A stretch of DNA of 64,000 bases, taken from contig JBAKBP010007611.1 of the NCBI GenBank assembly GCA_037953745.1, positions 34,179-98,178 of the forward strand. The letters are read 5' to 3'. Shown in pieces: positions 42,433-54,478 of this stretch. The position numbers and the translations under genes were made by a program. The stretch's first letter is position 1. The number at the start of each line of letters is the position of its first letter. The notes beneath the pieces are model-generated. The model was not told where the DNA came from. It saw only the letters and a program-made list of their open reading frames with translations, and did no database searches. Origin of the DNA: Lithodes maja. Its lineage: Eukaryota; Arthropoda; Malacostraca; Decapoda; Lithodidae.

Positions 42433-43418
42433 ATGGCAGCAATTAGATCTCTTGAAATCCCGGCGTTCAAGCCTGAGGACTATAAAATATACACATATAT
42501 GGAAATAGTCAAACCGGTCCTGGACATTATGTTCGGAAACGAGGACGCTTCCAAGATTCATACTATTGTGGTAAAATTAGGGAAGTATGCCACTAAAATG
42601 TCAGGGTATGTGCACAAAAATATGCCTGGGTTAAACTGGCTCGGGTTGTCCCTCTCACAGGGAATAGGTCCGCTTGGGGGCATTCTGTGTATGGCCACCC
42701 TCGTAAGGGGAGTAAGGCGGCCGGCAATAGATAGATAGATAGAACCTGGGCACAGTTTGAAGTATATGTGAAAGTTGCAATTAATCCAGTATTGGGGCAA
42801 ACAATAGCCGATAAGAAATTCCATGAAGTCAAATACTCGGGGAATTTGGACGGTACTATTGAGCAATTGCAACAGATAGCTTTAACTGCGTTCCCAGAAG
42901 GAACCACGGCGCAGGGGAAGAAGATGATATTCAAGGCACTTGTGGGAATTTTGCCGGACCCAGTGGCCGACCACTTCTCAATCGTCGAGCCAACCAATTA
43001 TGACACGGATCTGCCTGTGATCAGAAGAATCATGGCACTACGGAAATCCAGGGAACAAACCAAGATTGCAGTGATTAGCAAAGTCACCACTCATCCAACC
43101 ACCAACCCAGCTCCCATCACTGGTCCAGTCGCTCCTCATGCATATGACAAAGCAGAGGATTGGGCCCGGATTCGACCAGCGGATTGGAAGCCCTGTTCCG
43201 GACCTTGCATGCTGTGGTCATTGAAGAGGTCATTCAATGAATTGACCAGGAAGAGGACCAAAGCTCCCAGTTGGTGGGCACAGAGTCCCTGGATAAAACC
43301 GCGTCAAATTGCAACCATAACAGAAGACGGGACGGCAGGCATAGAAGAAGAATTCACCGAAGAAGGAGCTGAACAATATCAGCCTGAAACCCTAAGACCA
43401 GAACCACTGGATTTTTAG
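42433..43418 (+). pseudogene. E3 gag, interrupted by a LINE tail
   Basis: The first frame opens MAAIRSLEIPAFKPEDYK and stays capsid-like to YATKMSGYVHKNM. A 114-bp insertion follows, then the frame resumes with TWAQFEVYVKVAINP. The second part includes GTIEQLQQIALTAFPEGT and ALVGILPDPVADHF, and ends in an Arg/Pro-rich region. Removing the insert would still leave a one-base mismatch of frame. No CCHC knuckle was seen. The gag call rests on position between PBS and protease and on composition. Confidence 0.7.
42631..42744 (+). mobile_element. 114-bp LINE-A 3' end inserted in E3 gag
   Basis: The insert ends with GGCAATAGATAGATAGATAG. Its preceding sequence (TATGGCCACCC, GGGGAGTAAGGCGGCCGGC) matches the LINE-A 3' end near 8430-8500 on the other strand. 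CCTGGG is present on both sides (42625-42630, 42745-42750), fitting a target duplication. Confidence 0.85.
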
Positions 43419-43422
43419 GCTG

Positions 43423-43440
43423 CCCCCCCCCCCCCCCCCC
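43423..43440. repeat. C homopolymer
   Basis: Run of about 18 C between gag and protease. Length errors here are likely and could explain the apparent frame break. Confidence 0.9.
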
Positions 43441-43458
43441 AAACAAATAGTCGTAACC

Positions 43459-43779
43459 ATGGCGGGGACTTATGACGGGACATCGGATGATGGTCTTCTG
43501 GTGTACAAGAAAATCACACTGAATGGGGTGAAAGTTCGACTTCTCATAGATACGGGGGCTTCCCGATCTCGCCTGTTCCTTCCTTTCTTTCGAAAGCATA
43601 AATTTGTTTTCGGACAAATGCAATCTTCCTCCATTATCCTCGTAAGTGCAAACGATCAAATTATTCCCAATCTTGGTCAAACCCTTCCACTCTATGTAAA
43701 CATCCCTCTCCCAAATCACGGAGTTAATCATTCCTTCTTGATTTATGATCCAGAGAGACTAAATACGATGGTTATTTAG
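43459..43779 (+). CDS. E3 aspartic protease
   Basis: A 106-codon frame with the retropepsin active site VRLLIDTGASRSRLF and a second hydrophobic Gly-rich half (SFLIYDPERL). It would cleave Gag and Pol. It lies between gag and RT as expected, but in a separate frame from both. Confidence 0.85.
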   Translation: MAGTYDGTSDDGLLVYKKITLNGVKVRLLIDTGASRSRLFLPFFRKHKFVFGQMQSSSIILVSANDQIIPNLGQTLPLYVNIPLPNHGVNHSFLIYDPERLNTMVI

Positions 43780-44070
43780 GCCTCGACCTTCTGATATCTT
43801 TGAGTACCTCAATAGATTGCAGGCACTGGACTTTAAGTTTTAGTCCACCTTCCAAACCTGAAAACAAAAATCCCTTGATTCAATTAAGCAGCTCAAATCA
43901 TAGCCCTTGCTCACCTCCCTCCCCGTCACTGCTGCAACCCAAAGTAATGAACAAATCCTCCCCCTCCCCCTCATATCATCTCTCCAGCAATTAGTTCTAC
44001 TACCATAACAGTCCCTCCACATCATGAAAAATGGATTCCTTTAGTACCCACCATAAAAGGAGATGTCCTA

Positions 44071-47000
44071 TTGACCCCACACCTCCAAAGCCCTTTCAAT
44101 GGGGTATGCCTAACCGCTCCTAGCCTGCTACCAAATCAATTAAATTGCATCAAAATAGCCAACATTTCCGACAAACCAATCACTTTGCCAAAAGGACTTG
44201 CCATAGGCGAACTTGAAATGTATTCTGAAGAACTGTCTGTTACAACAGATTCTTCCCGTCCATATAAAAACCCTCTCCCTGATATTCCTACCAATCTCAC
44301 TCTTGACCAACAAACTGACCTCAGAAACCTACTCATTTCCGATCAAGATATTTTCGCTACTTCTAGTTGGGATATGGGGAAAACAGACATGTTACATCAC
44401 TCCATTCATACCATAGGGCGGCCTATTAAACAGCCAATCCGGAGGAAAAACCCTATCCAACGACAAGAAGAGGAGAAACAAGTACAAGATATGCTCACCA
44501 CAGGTGTAGTCAAGGCATCCACAAGCCCTTGGTCGTCTCCGGTAGTACTGGTCCGGAAGAAAGACGGATCCATACGCTTCTGCATTGATTACAGGCAGCT
44601 CAACGACGCCACCATCATGGACGCCACACCACTTCCACGAATTGACGACTCTCTGGATTCATTGCTTGGGGCAAAGTGGTTCACCACTCTGGACCTACTA
44701 GCAGGATATTGGCAAGTCCCAGTATTGCCAGAACACCAGCAAAAGACAGCTTTCTCCACCAGCCAAGGCCGACTGTATGAGTTCACAGTGTTACCATTTG
44801 GTCTGTGCAATGGCCCAGCTACGTTTTCCAGGTTAATGGAATCAGTACTGCAAGGACTCGCCTGGAAAACCAGTCTTGCATATCTAGATGACATTATCGT
44901 TTTCGGGAAAACCTGGGCCGAACATATACAGCGACTGAAGCAAGTTTTCCAAAGAATCAGAGATGCTAGCCTTAAACTTAAGCCATCCAAATTTACTCTG
45001 GCTAAGAATAAAGTACATTTTCTGGGGCATATTGTCTCAGAACAAGGGATAACACCAGACCCCAGTAAGCTAGAAGCTCAAAGTAAAATCACCCCTCCCA
45101 CTAACGTAAAAGGAGTACAAGCTTTTCTCGGGTTAGCCTCATACTACAAAAGATTTGTTAAGAATTTCGCCACCATTGCCAAACCTTTACATGACATCAC
45201 CAAAAAAGAAGAACCTTTCAAGTGGACTGATGAACGTCTCCAAGCCTTTAACGGTCTCAAGGATAAACTAGTAGCATCTCCAGTGGTCTCCTCTCTAGAC
45301 TATAACCGGCCATTCCGGTTATATACTGATGTGTCACAATTCGGAATCGGTGCCATTCTGGGTCAAACACGAGATGGAAAAGAGCACATAATTGCTTGTG
45401 CAAGCCGCACACTCAATCCGGCAGAAATAAATTATCCTGTCACAAAACGGGAGTGCCTGGGTACGATATGGGCCCTCCAATACTTCAAAGCGTACCTGGC
45501 CGGAGTCAAGGTCACAGTAATTACGGACCACCACGCCCTTCAATGGCTCCGTAAGTCTGACACAAAAAATGCTCTGACAGTCAGGTGGAGAGAATCGCTA
45601 GAAGAGTTTGATATAGACATTGTTTATCGCCCAGGGAAACTTCATTCTAATGCGGATGCTCTTTCCCGCCTGCCCATCAATTCCTTCCAAAATTTCCTTC
45701 AACATGACGAGAAGCCACACCCAATACTTGCCATTCATCATCAAGACTCCTTGGATGACAGCCAGCAAGAGCTGTTACAGGCATTCCAACGACAAGAGAA
45801 ACCTGACTGGATGCCACGCAAGATATTCACTCAATTGACCAGACGAGGTGATAACTTGTTCACCATTGATGGCAGAATCATCATCACTCCACTAGCTGCC
45901 CTATCCACCATGCACTCTATCCATATGGACAATGGAATTCATCTTGCCCAACGGAAACTTATCAACACGTTTCAACAGGTGTACTGGACTCCATCCCCGT
46001 ATATAACTGCCAAGCGCATCACTGAAGCTTGCAAAGCATGTGCATTAGGCAAGGATAGAACCCGCACAGCTGGTCCTGCAGGTAAATTAGTCACCTCTAA
46101 GCCATGGCAATTTCTTGCAGTTGATGCCATGGGCCCCATGGAGGGTAATCAGGGATTTAAGTATATAATCACCTATGTCGACATTTACTCTAAATATGTT
46201 ATTGCTTGCCCAGCAAAAGAGCATTCAGCCATTGCCGTTGCAGAAGCCCTTATTCAACATGTGTTTCCATATTTTGGGTTACCCGATGCTATTCATTCTG
46301 ACAATGCACCTGAATTCACCAGTCACATATGGTCTCAATTATCACAAATGTGTGGTTTCAAGATAAGCCATTCCTCTCCATACTGGCCTCATGGGAACTC
46401 AATATGCGAGAGGAGTCATAGGACCATCGCCAACCAAATCCGGACCAGTGTACAACAAATGGACTCCAAAGATTGGCCAAGTCAGGTGAAAACTGTGCAA
46501 TGGGGAATCAACACATGCCCTCGAGAAGACGGAATTTCACCTCATGAACGGGTGTTTGGAGTAACACCATTACTACTTCCTCTCCGTCATCTAGCTGCCC
46601 CGTATGGGCCCTCCTCCAACTTCGATCAGTCGTTAGTTCATCTAAAAAAACGTCTCCGTCAAATCCAATATGTCCAAGATCTACAGCCAGATGAGACTCC
46701 CAAAGCCAGTCCTCATTGTGTCGGCGATCTAGTTATGATAGCTCAATTACCTGTGCCGTCCAAACTCAAACCAAGATTTAAAGGTCCCTTCGAAATTTTA
46801 ACTGTACCAAATTGCTACCAGGTTACCGTTAATTATTTTGATGAGTCACGCACATACCGTAACAGACATGTCCGTAGATTTCAGCCCATTGATGAGAATA
46901 TGATTATACTTGCAGATCCTAATCAGAATGACATATTGCCTGCATCTAATATTCAAAACTTGGGATCCACAGAACCTGCATCTCCTTTCATCAACCTTCC

Positions 47001-47280
47001 TGTAACACCTACACCCAGAAAGAAACCTCTTCCAGACTCACACCCTCTACTACCACCTGCCACGCCCCCTTTGCCACAATGGACACGCCTATTGTTTACA
47101 CTCCTATTCCTTCTTTGCCTACACACATTGTCTTGGCTCCTCCTCTACTACCTTCCCAAGCTATTTCTAGACCACTTTCCTTGCCTGTGCTTCCTTCTCC
47201 ATCTATTAGCCTACTTATCTATTCTGAGTCACCTAGTACTCTACCTACTACCCCTACTATCGCTAACATTCCTAATCTGA
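44071..47280 (+). CDS. E3 Pol: RT, RNase H, integrase
   Basis: Uninterrupted 1069 codons. RT has VRKKDGSIRFCIDYRQLND, LDLLAGYWQVPV, LPFGLCNGPATFSRLM and YLDDIIVFG (active site at about residues 271-274). RNase H has LYTDVSQFGIGAIL (about 417), TKRECLGTIWALQYF and ITDHHALQWL (about 485). Integrase has an HHCC-type segment ending CKACALGK, then LAVDAMGPMEG (D), IHSDNAPEFTS (D) and SICERSHRTIANQ (E). A GPF module (FKGPFEILTVPNCYQV) follows. The last about 65 residues are hydrophobic only because the frame departs from a Pro/Ser-rich reading near 47080. The annotated first codon (TTG) is not a true start. Confidence 0.95.
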   Translation: MTPHLQSPFNGVCLTAPSLLPNQLNCIKIANISDKPITLPKGLAIGELEMYSEELSVTTDSSRPYKNPLPDIPTNLTLDQQTDLRNLLISDQDIFATSSWDMGKTDMLHHSIHTIGRPIKQPIRRKNPIQRQEEEKQVQDMLTTGVVKASTSPWSSPVVLVRKKDGSIRFCIDYRQLNDATIMDATPLPRIDDSLDSLLGAKWFTTLDLLAGYWQVPVLPEHQQKTAFSTSQGRLYEFTVLPFGLCNGPATFSRLMESVLQGLAWKTSLAYLDDIIVFGKTWAEHIQRLKQVFQRIRDASLKLKPSKFTLAKNKVHFLGHIVSEQGITPDPSKLEAQSKITPPTNVKGVQAFLGLASYYKRFVKNFATIAKPLHDITKKEEPFKWTDERLQAFNGLKDKLVASPVVSSLDYNRPFRLYTDVSQFGIGAILGQTRDGKEHIIACASRTLNPAEINYPVTKRECLGTIWALQYFKAYLAGVKVTVITDHHALQWLRKSDTKNALTVRWRESLEEFDIDIVYRPGKLHSNADALSRLPINSFQNFLQHDEKPHPILAIHHQDSLDDSQQELLQAFQRQEKPDWMPRKIFTQLTRRGDNLFTIDGRIIITPLAALSTMHSIHMDNGIHLAQRKLINTFQQVYWTPSPYITAKRITEACKACALGKDRTRTAGPAGKLVTSKPWQFLAVDAMGPMEGNQGFKYIITYVDIYSKYVIACPAKEHSAIAVAEALIQHVFPYFGLPDAIHSDNAPEFTSHIWSQLSQMCGFKISHSSPYWPHGNSICERSHRTIANQIRTSVQQMDSKDWPSQVKTVQWGINTCPREDGISPHERVFGVTPLLLPLRHLAAPYGPSSNFDQSLVHLKKRLRQIQYVQDLQPDETPKASPHCVGDLVMIAQLPVPSKLKPRFKGPFEILTVPNCYQVTVNYFDESRTYRNRHVRRFQPIDENMIILADPNQNDILPASNIQNLGSTEPASPFINLPVTPTPRKKPLPDSHPLLPPATPPLPQWTRLLFTLLFLLCLHTLSWLLLYYLPKLFLDHFPCLCFLLHLLAYLSILSHLVLYLLPLLSLTFLI

Positions 47281-48540
47281 GCCCTCTGCCTATCTCTACC
47301 CCTCCACAGTTATCCTCGCCTATTGCTAATATTCCTAATCTTTGCACTCTGCCTGTATCTACTCCTCCCCAACTACCTGTTCCTCTTACTAGAAAATCAT
47401 CTATTTCTGTTACCTATGCCTCTAAACTTAAAACTCCAGCTCCATCTGTCTCTCATTCCTTAAGTAAACCATCTTCTTCCCTTCCTCCTCCGCCTCTTTC
47501 GTCCCCTTCAATTCGGCCTCAACCTAACCTACACAACACGCCGCCACATTCTTCTACTTCTACCTACACCCTCCCCTCAATCACGTGTCAATAAAACCCC
47601 TCTAATCCCTACTTCCTCTAACCCTACATGTACAAGATCTGGTCGACATGTGATACCACCTCAACGACGGGCTCCAACCTTCCGGCCTACATACCGATGG
47701 CGGGGCCATCCAAAACCTACCTTGCCACCGCCACACCTGACCACCCCAAAACCTACCTTGCCACCGCCACACCTGTCCACCCCATCAAGTGCGACTTCCA
47801 GGTTACCTGATGGCCGCACGACCTCAGCAGTGCACACTCCACCAGCCTCCACTGTTCGAGTCACTACTCCTCCAGCCCCTGCAGTGACCAGAACCTCTCC
47901 CAGCGCCTCTACTACTACATCGCCTTCTACTGCGCCTACATCAGCCATGAAAATCAACCACGTCATGGTGTCGAATGGCGTGAAGACGTCGCCTGTGAAG
48001 TACCCTCTTCATTTGGTGCAACTGGCTTTAGAGGCACAACAACCCCTTCAAGTCCACATGGCCATGGACATCTCCAAGCCTGCAGATGTCCCGACTACGA
48101 TGTGGTTCCTGATGATGCAGAACCTGTCACCCGTCCTCAACACTTCCACTACTCGGTCATATGTCTTGAAATCACGAGGTCGCGACTTTTTCTACGCCGA
48201 CGGTGGTGAAATGACGGGGTTGGCAAGAACGGGCTCAAGTGCATATAAGATCGCAAGCATCAAAACAAGGAGAAAGCGAAGGAAGCCAAGTTTACCTGAG
48301 CACCCCATGACCTCGGGACCTTCCCAGATTCTATGGGACACGGAATACCTAGGACAGTCACCCCAGTTAAAGGGAAATCCTGATATCCTATCAGAGCTGA
48401 GGTTTCAAAACACACCCACCAATCAGCAGCCCCCATTTGTTCAAACCCCAGATTTGCAGTATAACGAATACATTTTTATGCAAATGAAACACCAAAGGCC
48501 TGAATGCTACCGGAACAAATGGAACCAAGGAGGCCAATAA
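47079..48540 (+). pseudogene. E3 Pol C-terminal Pro-rich tail
   Basis: In shifted frames the sequence reads as Pro/Ser/Thr-rich protein with repeated IANIPNL and STPPQL segments. It then has CTRSGRHVIPPQRRAPTF, the TRSGR motif that typically closes gypsy Pol or Gag-Pol tails. The later 296-codon frame continues with HLTTPKP and HLSTP repeats and ends NKWNQGGQ. I see no signal peptide, fusion peptide or membrane anchor, so there is no support for an envelope gene. Confidence 0.55.
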
Positions 48541-49695
48541 ATTATGATGGGCGTGGAGAACCATCTAACCTAATCATAGAAGACATCCTAGTCGAATTAT
48601 TACCACATTGGCCAAAGAGCTCCAATTATGAAGTAATCAGTATAATCATTTTCGCATGTATACTAACCCACGTAACTAACCCCCTAGGTGTAAAATAGCC
48701 ATTATATGTAGGTACCTAATAATCATTCCCATGTATGTATTAGTTAAGTATTAATCATCACAATTTGATCACAACGTATTACAATATCCCTTTTACCTTG
48801 GAGTCAAGAGACGAGAATTAAGCCAAACATTGGTCTCAACGAAATATAGGAAAAGTATGCAAACAACCACTAGGGTAATGTCCTTAAACTCTGAATAAGA
48901 ACGGGATATATAACAGCAGTGGAACAAATGTCTTGCCTTCCCCCCTGTCCTGAGAGCTCGCCGAACCTGCTGTGTGCCTCCTGAAGTCCTGATTGTGAGG
49001 ACCAGTTCATCCTGAGGTGCTGCCTTGTGGACCTACGTCTTCCTGAAGTGCTGCTCTGTGGACCTACGTTCAACGTCGGCCAGACTTTCTCTCAGCCCTC
49101 TACCCTTCTTAATTACCCTAAGTGCTTCTGAGTATCTTACGTTGTGATTATTGATGTGAAGATAAGGTTAAAGTATGTGCATATTACAGTGCTTAATTAT
49201 CTAGAGATCTGTGTCAAAGATCCTTGTCCCTTGCGTATGTGTTAATCCCTCAGAATTTGTAGTAACTGTTATATAGATCTATGCCTAAGGTCTAAGTGTT
49301 CAACTTTGATAATTATGTATGTTACAAATTGAAGTCGAAGTGTATAACGTGTAATTATTCACTTCTTTAAATAAGAACCTGTGACCTAGAACCTATGCTC
49401 AATTTCATATTTTGTTTATCTCAGTCCCCCCTCGTGGTGAAGAATTGTTATCAATTATCATATATACTTTCTTCCCGAAATCCTAAATCCACGCTCGTTT
49501 GTGCAAACGCTATTCCCCTTATTATATGAACTGTATTTATGTTCACTTGTTTATTGATGTAGATAATTTTGATTCTTATCGTCTAGGAATTCTAGTCTTG
49601 CATAGATCGATTATCAAATTATTCATCAATCCGAATACACCGCTTTTGTGTAAATTCTTTACCAAGACTGTTTACTCGTTCAGATATCTTATTAT
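48541..49695 (+). repeat. E3 3' LTR upstream part (boundary unresolved)
   Basis: Non-coding. A TATA box (TATATAAC, 48907-48914) followed by a GC-richer leader suggests the U3/R promoter of the 3' LTR. The start may be near TGTAAAATAGCC (about 48691), but no clear polypurine tract precedes it and the left LTR does not reach this part, so the boundary is open. Confidence 0.5.
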
Positions 49696-50820
49696 ACCTT
49701 TTCGGGTATTTTAATTAGTACAACTTTGTCGTGTACGCCATTTTACCTATAACAAATATTGTATTTAATTATTCGTATACGCTGATTTTATAGAAAGCGT
49801 TCTTCAGTATTGTCTAACTACGCTAGTTCTGTTAACTGTACTGTTTATCCATTTTCGCTTAAGAGATATTGATACTTGATTTATTTATAATCATAGAGTA
49901 AATATTACATCTGAATTCCTCGATTTGATTTAATATTATTTGCATATATTGATTGAAAAGACATACAATCAGATCATATTTTGTCAAAGTAAGTTGAATT
50001 GTAAAATTAATTGCGCGCATCATTCCCCGTAATTTCAACTTCCTCTTTCAAATATTAAGTTCATAGTCGCCTTAATAATAAATAAAATTCCCAAGACCGC
50101 AGTAACTAGAATGACCTGAGCTGTTGACCTGGTCATTAGCCACCCCTACCTGGGCTAATCTACCTGCCCAAAAGCGCCCCTCCCCCCCCCCCCCCCCTCC
50201 CCACCCCCCCTCCCCCCGTGAGCGTTTCTCGAACAAACCGCTTCTGCACTTGTTTGAAATCTCAATTCACCTAATTCTCTCCTACTCAGGAAAAATCTGT
50301 GTTTTCAAAGAATAAGAATACGTTAGACACTCGACTCGCATATATATTATCAAGTGTTGACTCTATAATTATGTTACATGTTCTTTATAATTAAGAGTAT
50401 ATTGCCTATGACTGTATTACCACAATAGGTTATATTTTGTGTTCGTGATTCAAGACTGAATATTTATGCATTCCTTGTGTTACTTCCTGTTCTTTATAAT
50501 AGTGAAGGTAAATCTCAGTCTTTATTGTGCTTAATACATCCGTGATCTCAGCATCGAAATAATTATGCAACATATTGAGAGTTCAGGAGTATATGATCAG
50601 AAACAATAAATACCTCACCCCTTTTTCCATTGAATAAATTATGTGTACAATTACCTGCGTGTTATTATTGAGTTTTGTAGCACCTGATTGAATACCTATT
50701 TCTGTGAATAAGAACATGTTAGATGTGTTCCTGTTGAGGAAATGTACAGTCTATAAGACCATACCTGGATTTTAGTGCTGACTTGATAACGAGATATAAT
50801 TATTATATCACGACATAACA
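49696..50820 (+). repeat. E3 3' LTR, part shared with the 5' LTR
   Basis: Aligns with 41714-42336 at both ends. It contains an extra segment of about 0.5 kb, including a C-rich run (about 50179-50215). It ends ATAACA, followed by TATTGAATACTGTATATACAG and AT repeats. Confidence 0.85.
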
Positions 50821-50839
50821 TATTGAATACTGTATATAC

Positions 50840-51055
<216 letters not shown>

Positions 51056-52520
51056 TGTCAGAACCACTGGACTATTATCATCGTATTGTTATTAAAGCTA
51101 ATGACTTATTATATTGCGCTGATATCATGTAGATGATAAACTTCAAATCTGACATGTATTCCTTGGTCATACTGTATTTATTTAAGTTGATCTTATATTG
51201 AGTTCTGATGTATATTAGTATGTGCTAAGAAAGATTCATTATCGTGTCTAGAGATAGCTTATGTATAAATTGACCATATGAATAAGTTATTGTAGATTCT
51301 ATGTTGTGTGTCTTACTAAGGAATGCCTCCAGCTGAGTGCAGGGTTGCCAGTTTGTCGCCTGAGTTTCATCTGGCAAGATTCAAATTTGAATGTAATATT
51401 TTGCTTTGTATGAATTTATGGGATTTGGTATTTAACTTAAGACCATTTATATAGATGAAATAGGTTACCATATTGTTAATCCTGAGTGGCTTTTTATCCG
51501 AGATCATTAATTTTCTAAGTTGGGTAAATAATGGCATGTTAAGATTCTGGTTGCCTGAGTTGCCAGACACCGCTTGGGTGTATATAAGCCAGGTTAAGGG
51601 AAATTTCAGGGAGTAGCTGTCGGGTCTTCATATGGGGAGGCTGTTGGTCTCTCTCTCTCTCTCTCTCTCTCTGCCCTGGTTTTACATACTAAGATGTTGG
51701 GACACCTCTACTGATTGTTTTACCTTAGTGTTGTGACATATTTATAATTCTGCATGTCGGAATGGATACACAGAGACAAGAAAGGTATATAAATGAGGGG
51801 TCAGTATGGATATATATGATATAATATTATGATATCTTTAGTTTCTGCTATGTCATTCAATCAGCCTTGAGTTTTATTATGTTGATAAGAAATATATCAT
51901 ATGTTTCATAGCATGTATACTCATTGTTTCATATGACTTTTGTATGTTATGTTCATTAAGCAAGTGTGGACAAATATTATTATTATTATTGATAGTGTTA
52001 TGATTGTGTGATTTTTAAGTTTATATATATTTAGCATGGTACACATGACATTTATTGAGGACTTGTGGGCACAAACATTAATACTTTGGTAACATAAAGG
52101 AAAGGAATCCCATGACTGTCGATTGTGTCCTACAAACATTTTAATATTATGTGTGACATTTATTATTTAAAAGGAATACTCCATTAAATTCATGTTGCTT
52201 TGAAACACTTAAAATATTGCAGTACTATACTGTAAATCACTCATTTTAATGTATAACTCCTTCAGAGGTTAATGTATTGAGACATAATAACCTGCGTCCT
52301 GTAAGAGTCCTAAATTAATAAGATTTATTCTATAACATTGAACTTGTGTTTGATATAGTCCCAGTAGTATATAGTCTGTAGTAAATATTTAAGTAATAAC
52401 ATTCATTATGAGGGTTTTAGCATCCGACACCTGTGCTTTTACCACTCTACAGCAGATAGCTAGTTACAGGTAGGTTAATTGGTATTTTCTTGGGTTAACG
52501 TTACCTACTTGGCCATGACA
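51056..52520 (+). repeat. E4 5' LTR
   Basis: 1465 bp, from TGTCAGAACC to GGCCATGACA. A TATA box (TATATAAG, 51581-51588) precedes GCCAGGTT and a (CT)n tract (about 51651-51673), probably downstream of the transcription start. It is longer than the 3' LTR because that copy lost about 396 bp including the TATA box. Confidence 0.9.
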
Positions 52521-52554
52521 AGAGGTTGGGAGTCGGCCCCGACGTGAGATTTGT

Positions 52555-52572
52555 TGGCGACCTTGCTCAGGA
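52555..52572 (+). other. E4 primer-binding site
   Basis: TGGCGACCTTGCTCAGGAT is shared with E1 and E2. It lies 34 nt after the LTR end, unusually far, which could reflect an added or mis-set boundary. Confidence 0.6.
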
Positions 52573-52766
52573 TAGTAAACCTGGATTAATTATTGAGCAC
52601 ATGAACGTAGAGTAATCCTGACTGATGTTATAATGTATATATATGTTATAATGTATATATATGTTATAATGTATATATATATGTATATATATGTTAAATC
52701 TTGTCTGCACTTGCTGTGAACATTTTCAGATTCTCGTACAGGCTTAACTTTTATTTTCTTGACATT

Positions 52767-53070
52767 AATCATGCCTCTAGTGAATGATAATGATATAGAA
52801 GAGTTCCTTAGTGGTAATCATGCCTCTAGTGAATGATAATGATATAGAAGAGTTCCTTAGTGGTAATCATGCCTCTAGTGAATGATAATGATATAGAAGA
52901 GTTCCTTAGTGGTAATCATGCCTCCAGTGAATGATAATGATATAGAAGAGTTCCTTAGTGGTAATCATGCCTCTAGTGAATGATAATGATATAGAAGAGT
53001 TCCTTAGTGGTAATCTACGGTGACATTAATCATGCCTCTAGTGAATGATAATGATATAGAAGAGTTCCTT
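52767..53070 (+). repeat. 49-bp tandem repeat at the gag start
   Basis: The unit CATGCCTCTAGTGAATGATA plus 29 further bases is repeated five times, then once more after a 14-bp spacer. Each unit includes the ATG and first 15 or so codons of gag (MPLVNDNDIEEFLSGN). Because 49 is not a multiple of three, only the last copy reads on into gag. Confidence 0.95.
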
Positions 53071-53900
53071 AGTGGTAATCTGACACGAGTTTCTATCATC
53101 TCACTTTCTAAATATGAGCTTAAATTAGTTGCTAGTCATTTGGGAGTTCAACATTCCGCCAAGCTCAATAAGTCTAAATTAAAAGACTGTGTAATGGAAG
53201 CGCTACACGATAGACTTGACGGGGAAAGAGAAGTGCTGAATGTAGACGGTGACATGGACCGTGGGGCCATGAGCAGTAGTATGATCGAACAGGTAGAGGG
53301 ACATAATCTTGATGAATCTAATTACAGACACCTACAAGGGACATCCATTACTCATGATCTTGACAGCTCTATCATGCACTTTCAATTAGAGCTTGCCAGA
53401 ATACAACTTGAACAGTCTAAAACAGAATTAGAGAGAGCTAAAATAGATTTGGAGATGAATAAATTAGTCTTCACATTCACAAAGAGAGCATGGTGGTGTA
53501 AGAGCTTTTGATGTTACTAAATACATTCGCATGGTACCCATTTTTGAGGAGAATGATGTAACTGGGTATTTCCAGACCTTTGAAAAAATTGCAATAAACT
53601 CAGAATGGCCAAGGGAGAAGTGGGTAATACATTTACAAAGTGTACTTAAGGGAAAAGCTCTGAGAGCCTACACTGCACTCTCTGTTGATGAGAGTAAGGA
53701 TTACAACTTTGTGAAAGAGATAATCCTAAACTCCTATGAACAAGACAGTACCTGAGGCTTACAGAATTAAATTTTTAAAAATCATTGGAAAAGCAATTCC
53801 AACACTCATGTTGAATTCCTGTATGAGAAAACAAAAGTACTAGATAGGTATGTGCATTCTAGGGAAATTCAGGGAAATTATGATCAGCTGTATGAATTAA

Positions 53901-54396
53901 CCCTTATTTAGCGGGCTAGGTGGTATATTTGACCGTAGCGCCCAGCGGGGGGGGGGGGGGGGGGGGGGGGTTTACCCTAAATAGGGTTGTTTATGTGATC
54001 ATTTTCATGCCTAAATAAGACCCAGAGCGTAAAACAAGTATATATCCCTGAATGGACGTAAACAGAGCTTTCCAATGACACCCGAACCATCCTTGTATGA
54101 CCACTGGTTCTCTTGCAACGATCGTGCAACACGAGTGCAAAAACCCTGTAATTAGGTAATTTCCCAACATAATTCCCTGTGTAGCGAGTGTGAGGGGGGA
54201 GGGAAGGGTGGGATTCATATCAGTAGGTCCACCACGGTGGTGTGGAGCCGTTATAAGGTTACTACGCTCGTCCCACCGCTCAGCTCTCTCTCTCAGCAAC
54301 ATTACGTGCTGAAAATGGCACACGACATAAGTTATGAACCGCCACTTAGTCCAAATTTATTTCACACGACATAAGTAGCGCGCCACCAATTAAGGG
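53901..54396. mobile_element. TTAA MITE 1 in E4 gag (496 bp)
   Basis: Flanked by TTAA (53897-53900, 54397-54400). Ends CCCTTATTTAGC and GCCACCAATTAAGGG are partly inverted copies. It contains a G run of about 20 and no coding sequence. PiggyBac-type by target site. Confidence 0.75.
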
Positions 54397-54478
54397 TTAA
54401 TGCTGTCAGAAGAGGTCAATCGCACCATTAGTAAGGATGTAGCTGCATATCTTGCAGAGAAAGTATCACTGATGTTAA

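Larger units (their letters stand above)
41714..50820 (+). mobile_element. E3: Ty3/gypsy LTR retrotransposon, conventional order
   Basis: Order on the plus strand: truncated 5' LTR, PBS, gag, protease, RT-RNase H-integrase, Pro-rich tail, 3' LTR. The left LTR starts abruptly at the LINE-B border with CCTTTTCGGGTATTT, matching the right LTR from 49696 on. The right LTR ends CGACATAACA, as the left one does. Pol order and integrase are standard gypsy, unlike E2 and E4, so it is a different lineage. The clade is not assigned. Confidence 0.9.

Noticed and set aside
47090..47280. Hydrophobic C-terminus of the E3 pol frame resembling membrane segments or an envelope
   Set aside because: The neighbouring frame reads as a Pro/Ser-rich pol tail with repeats. 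The hydrophobic reading is a frame artefact of C/T-rich codons.
47628..48540. Third ORF of E3 as an env gene
   Set aside because: No signal peptide, glycosylation-rich ectodomain, cleavage site or anchor is visible. The TRSGR motif and Pro-rich repeats fit a pol tail.
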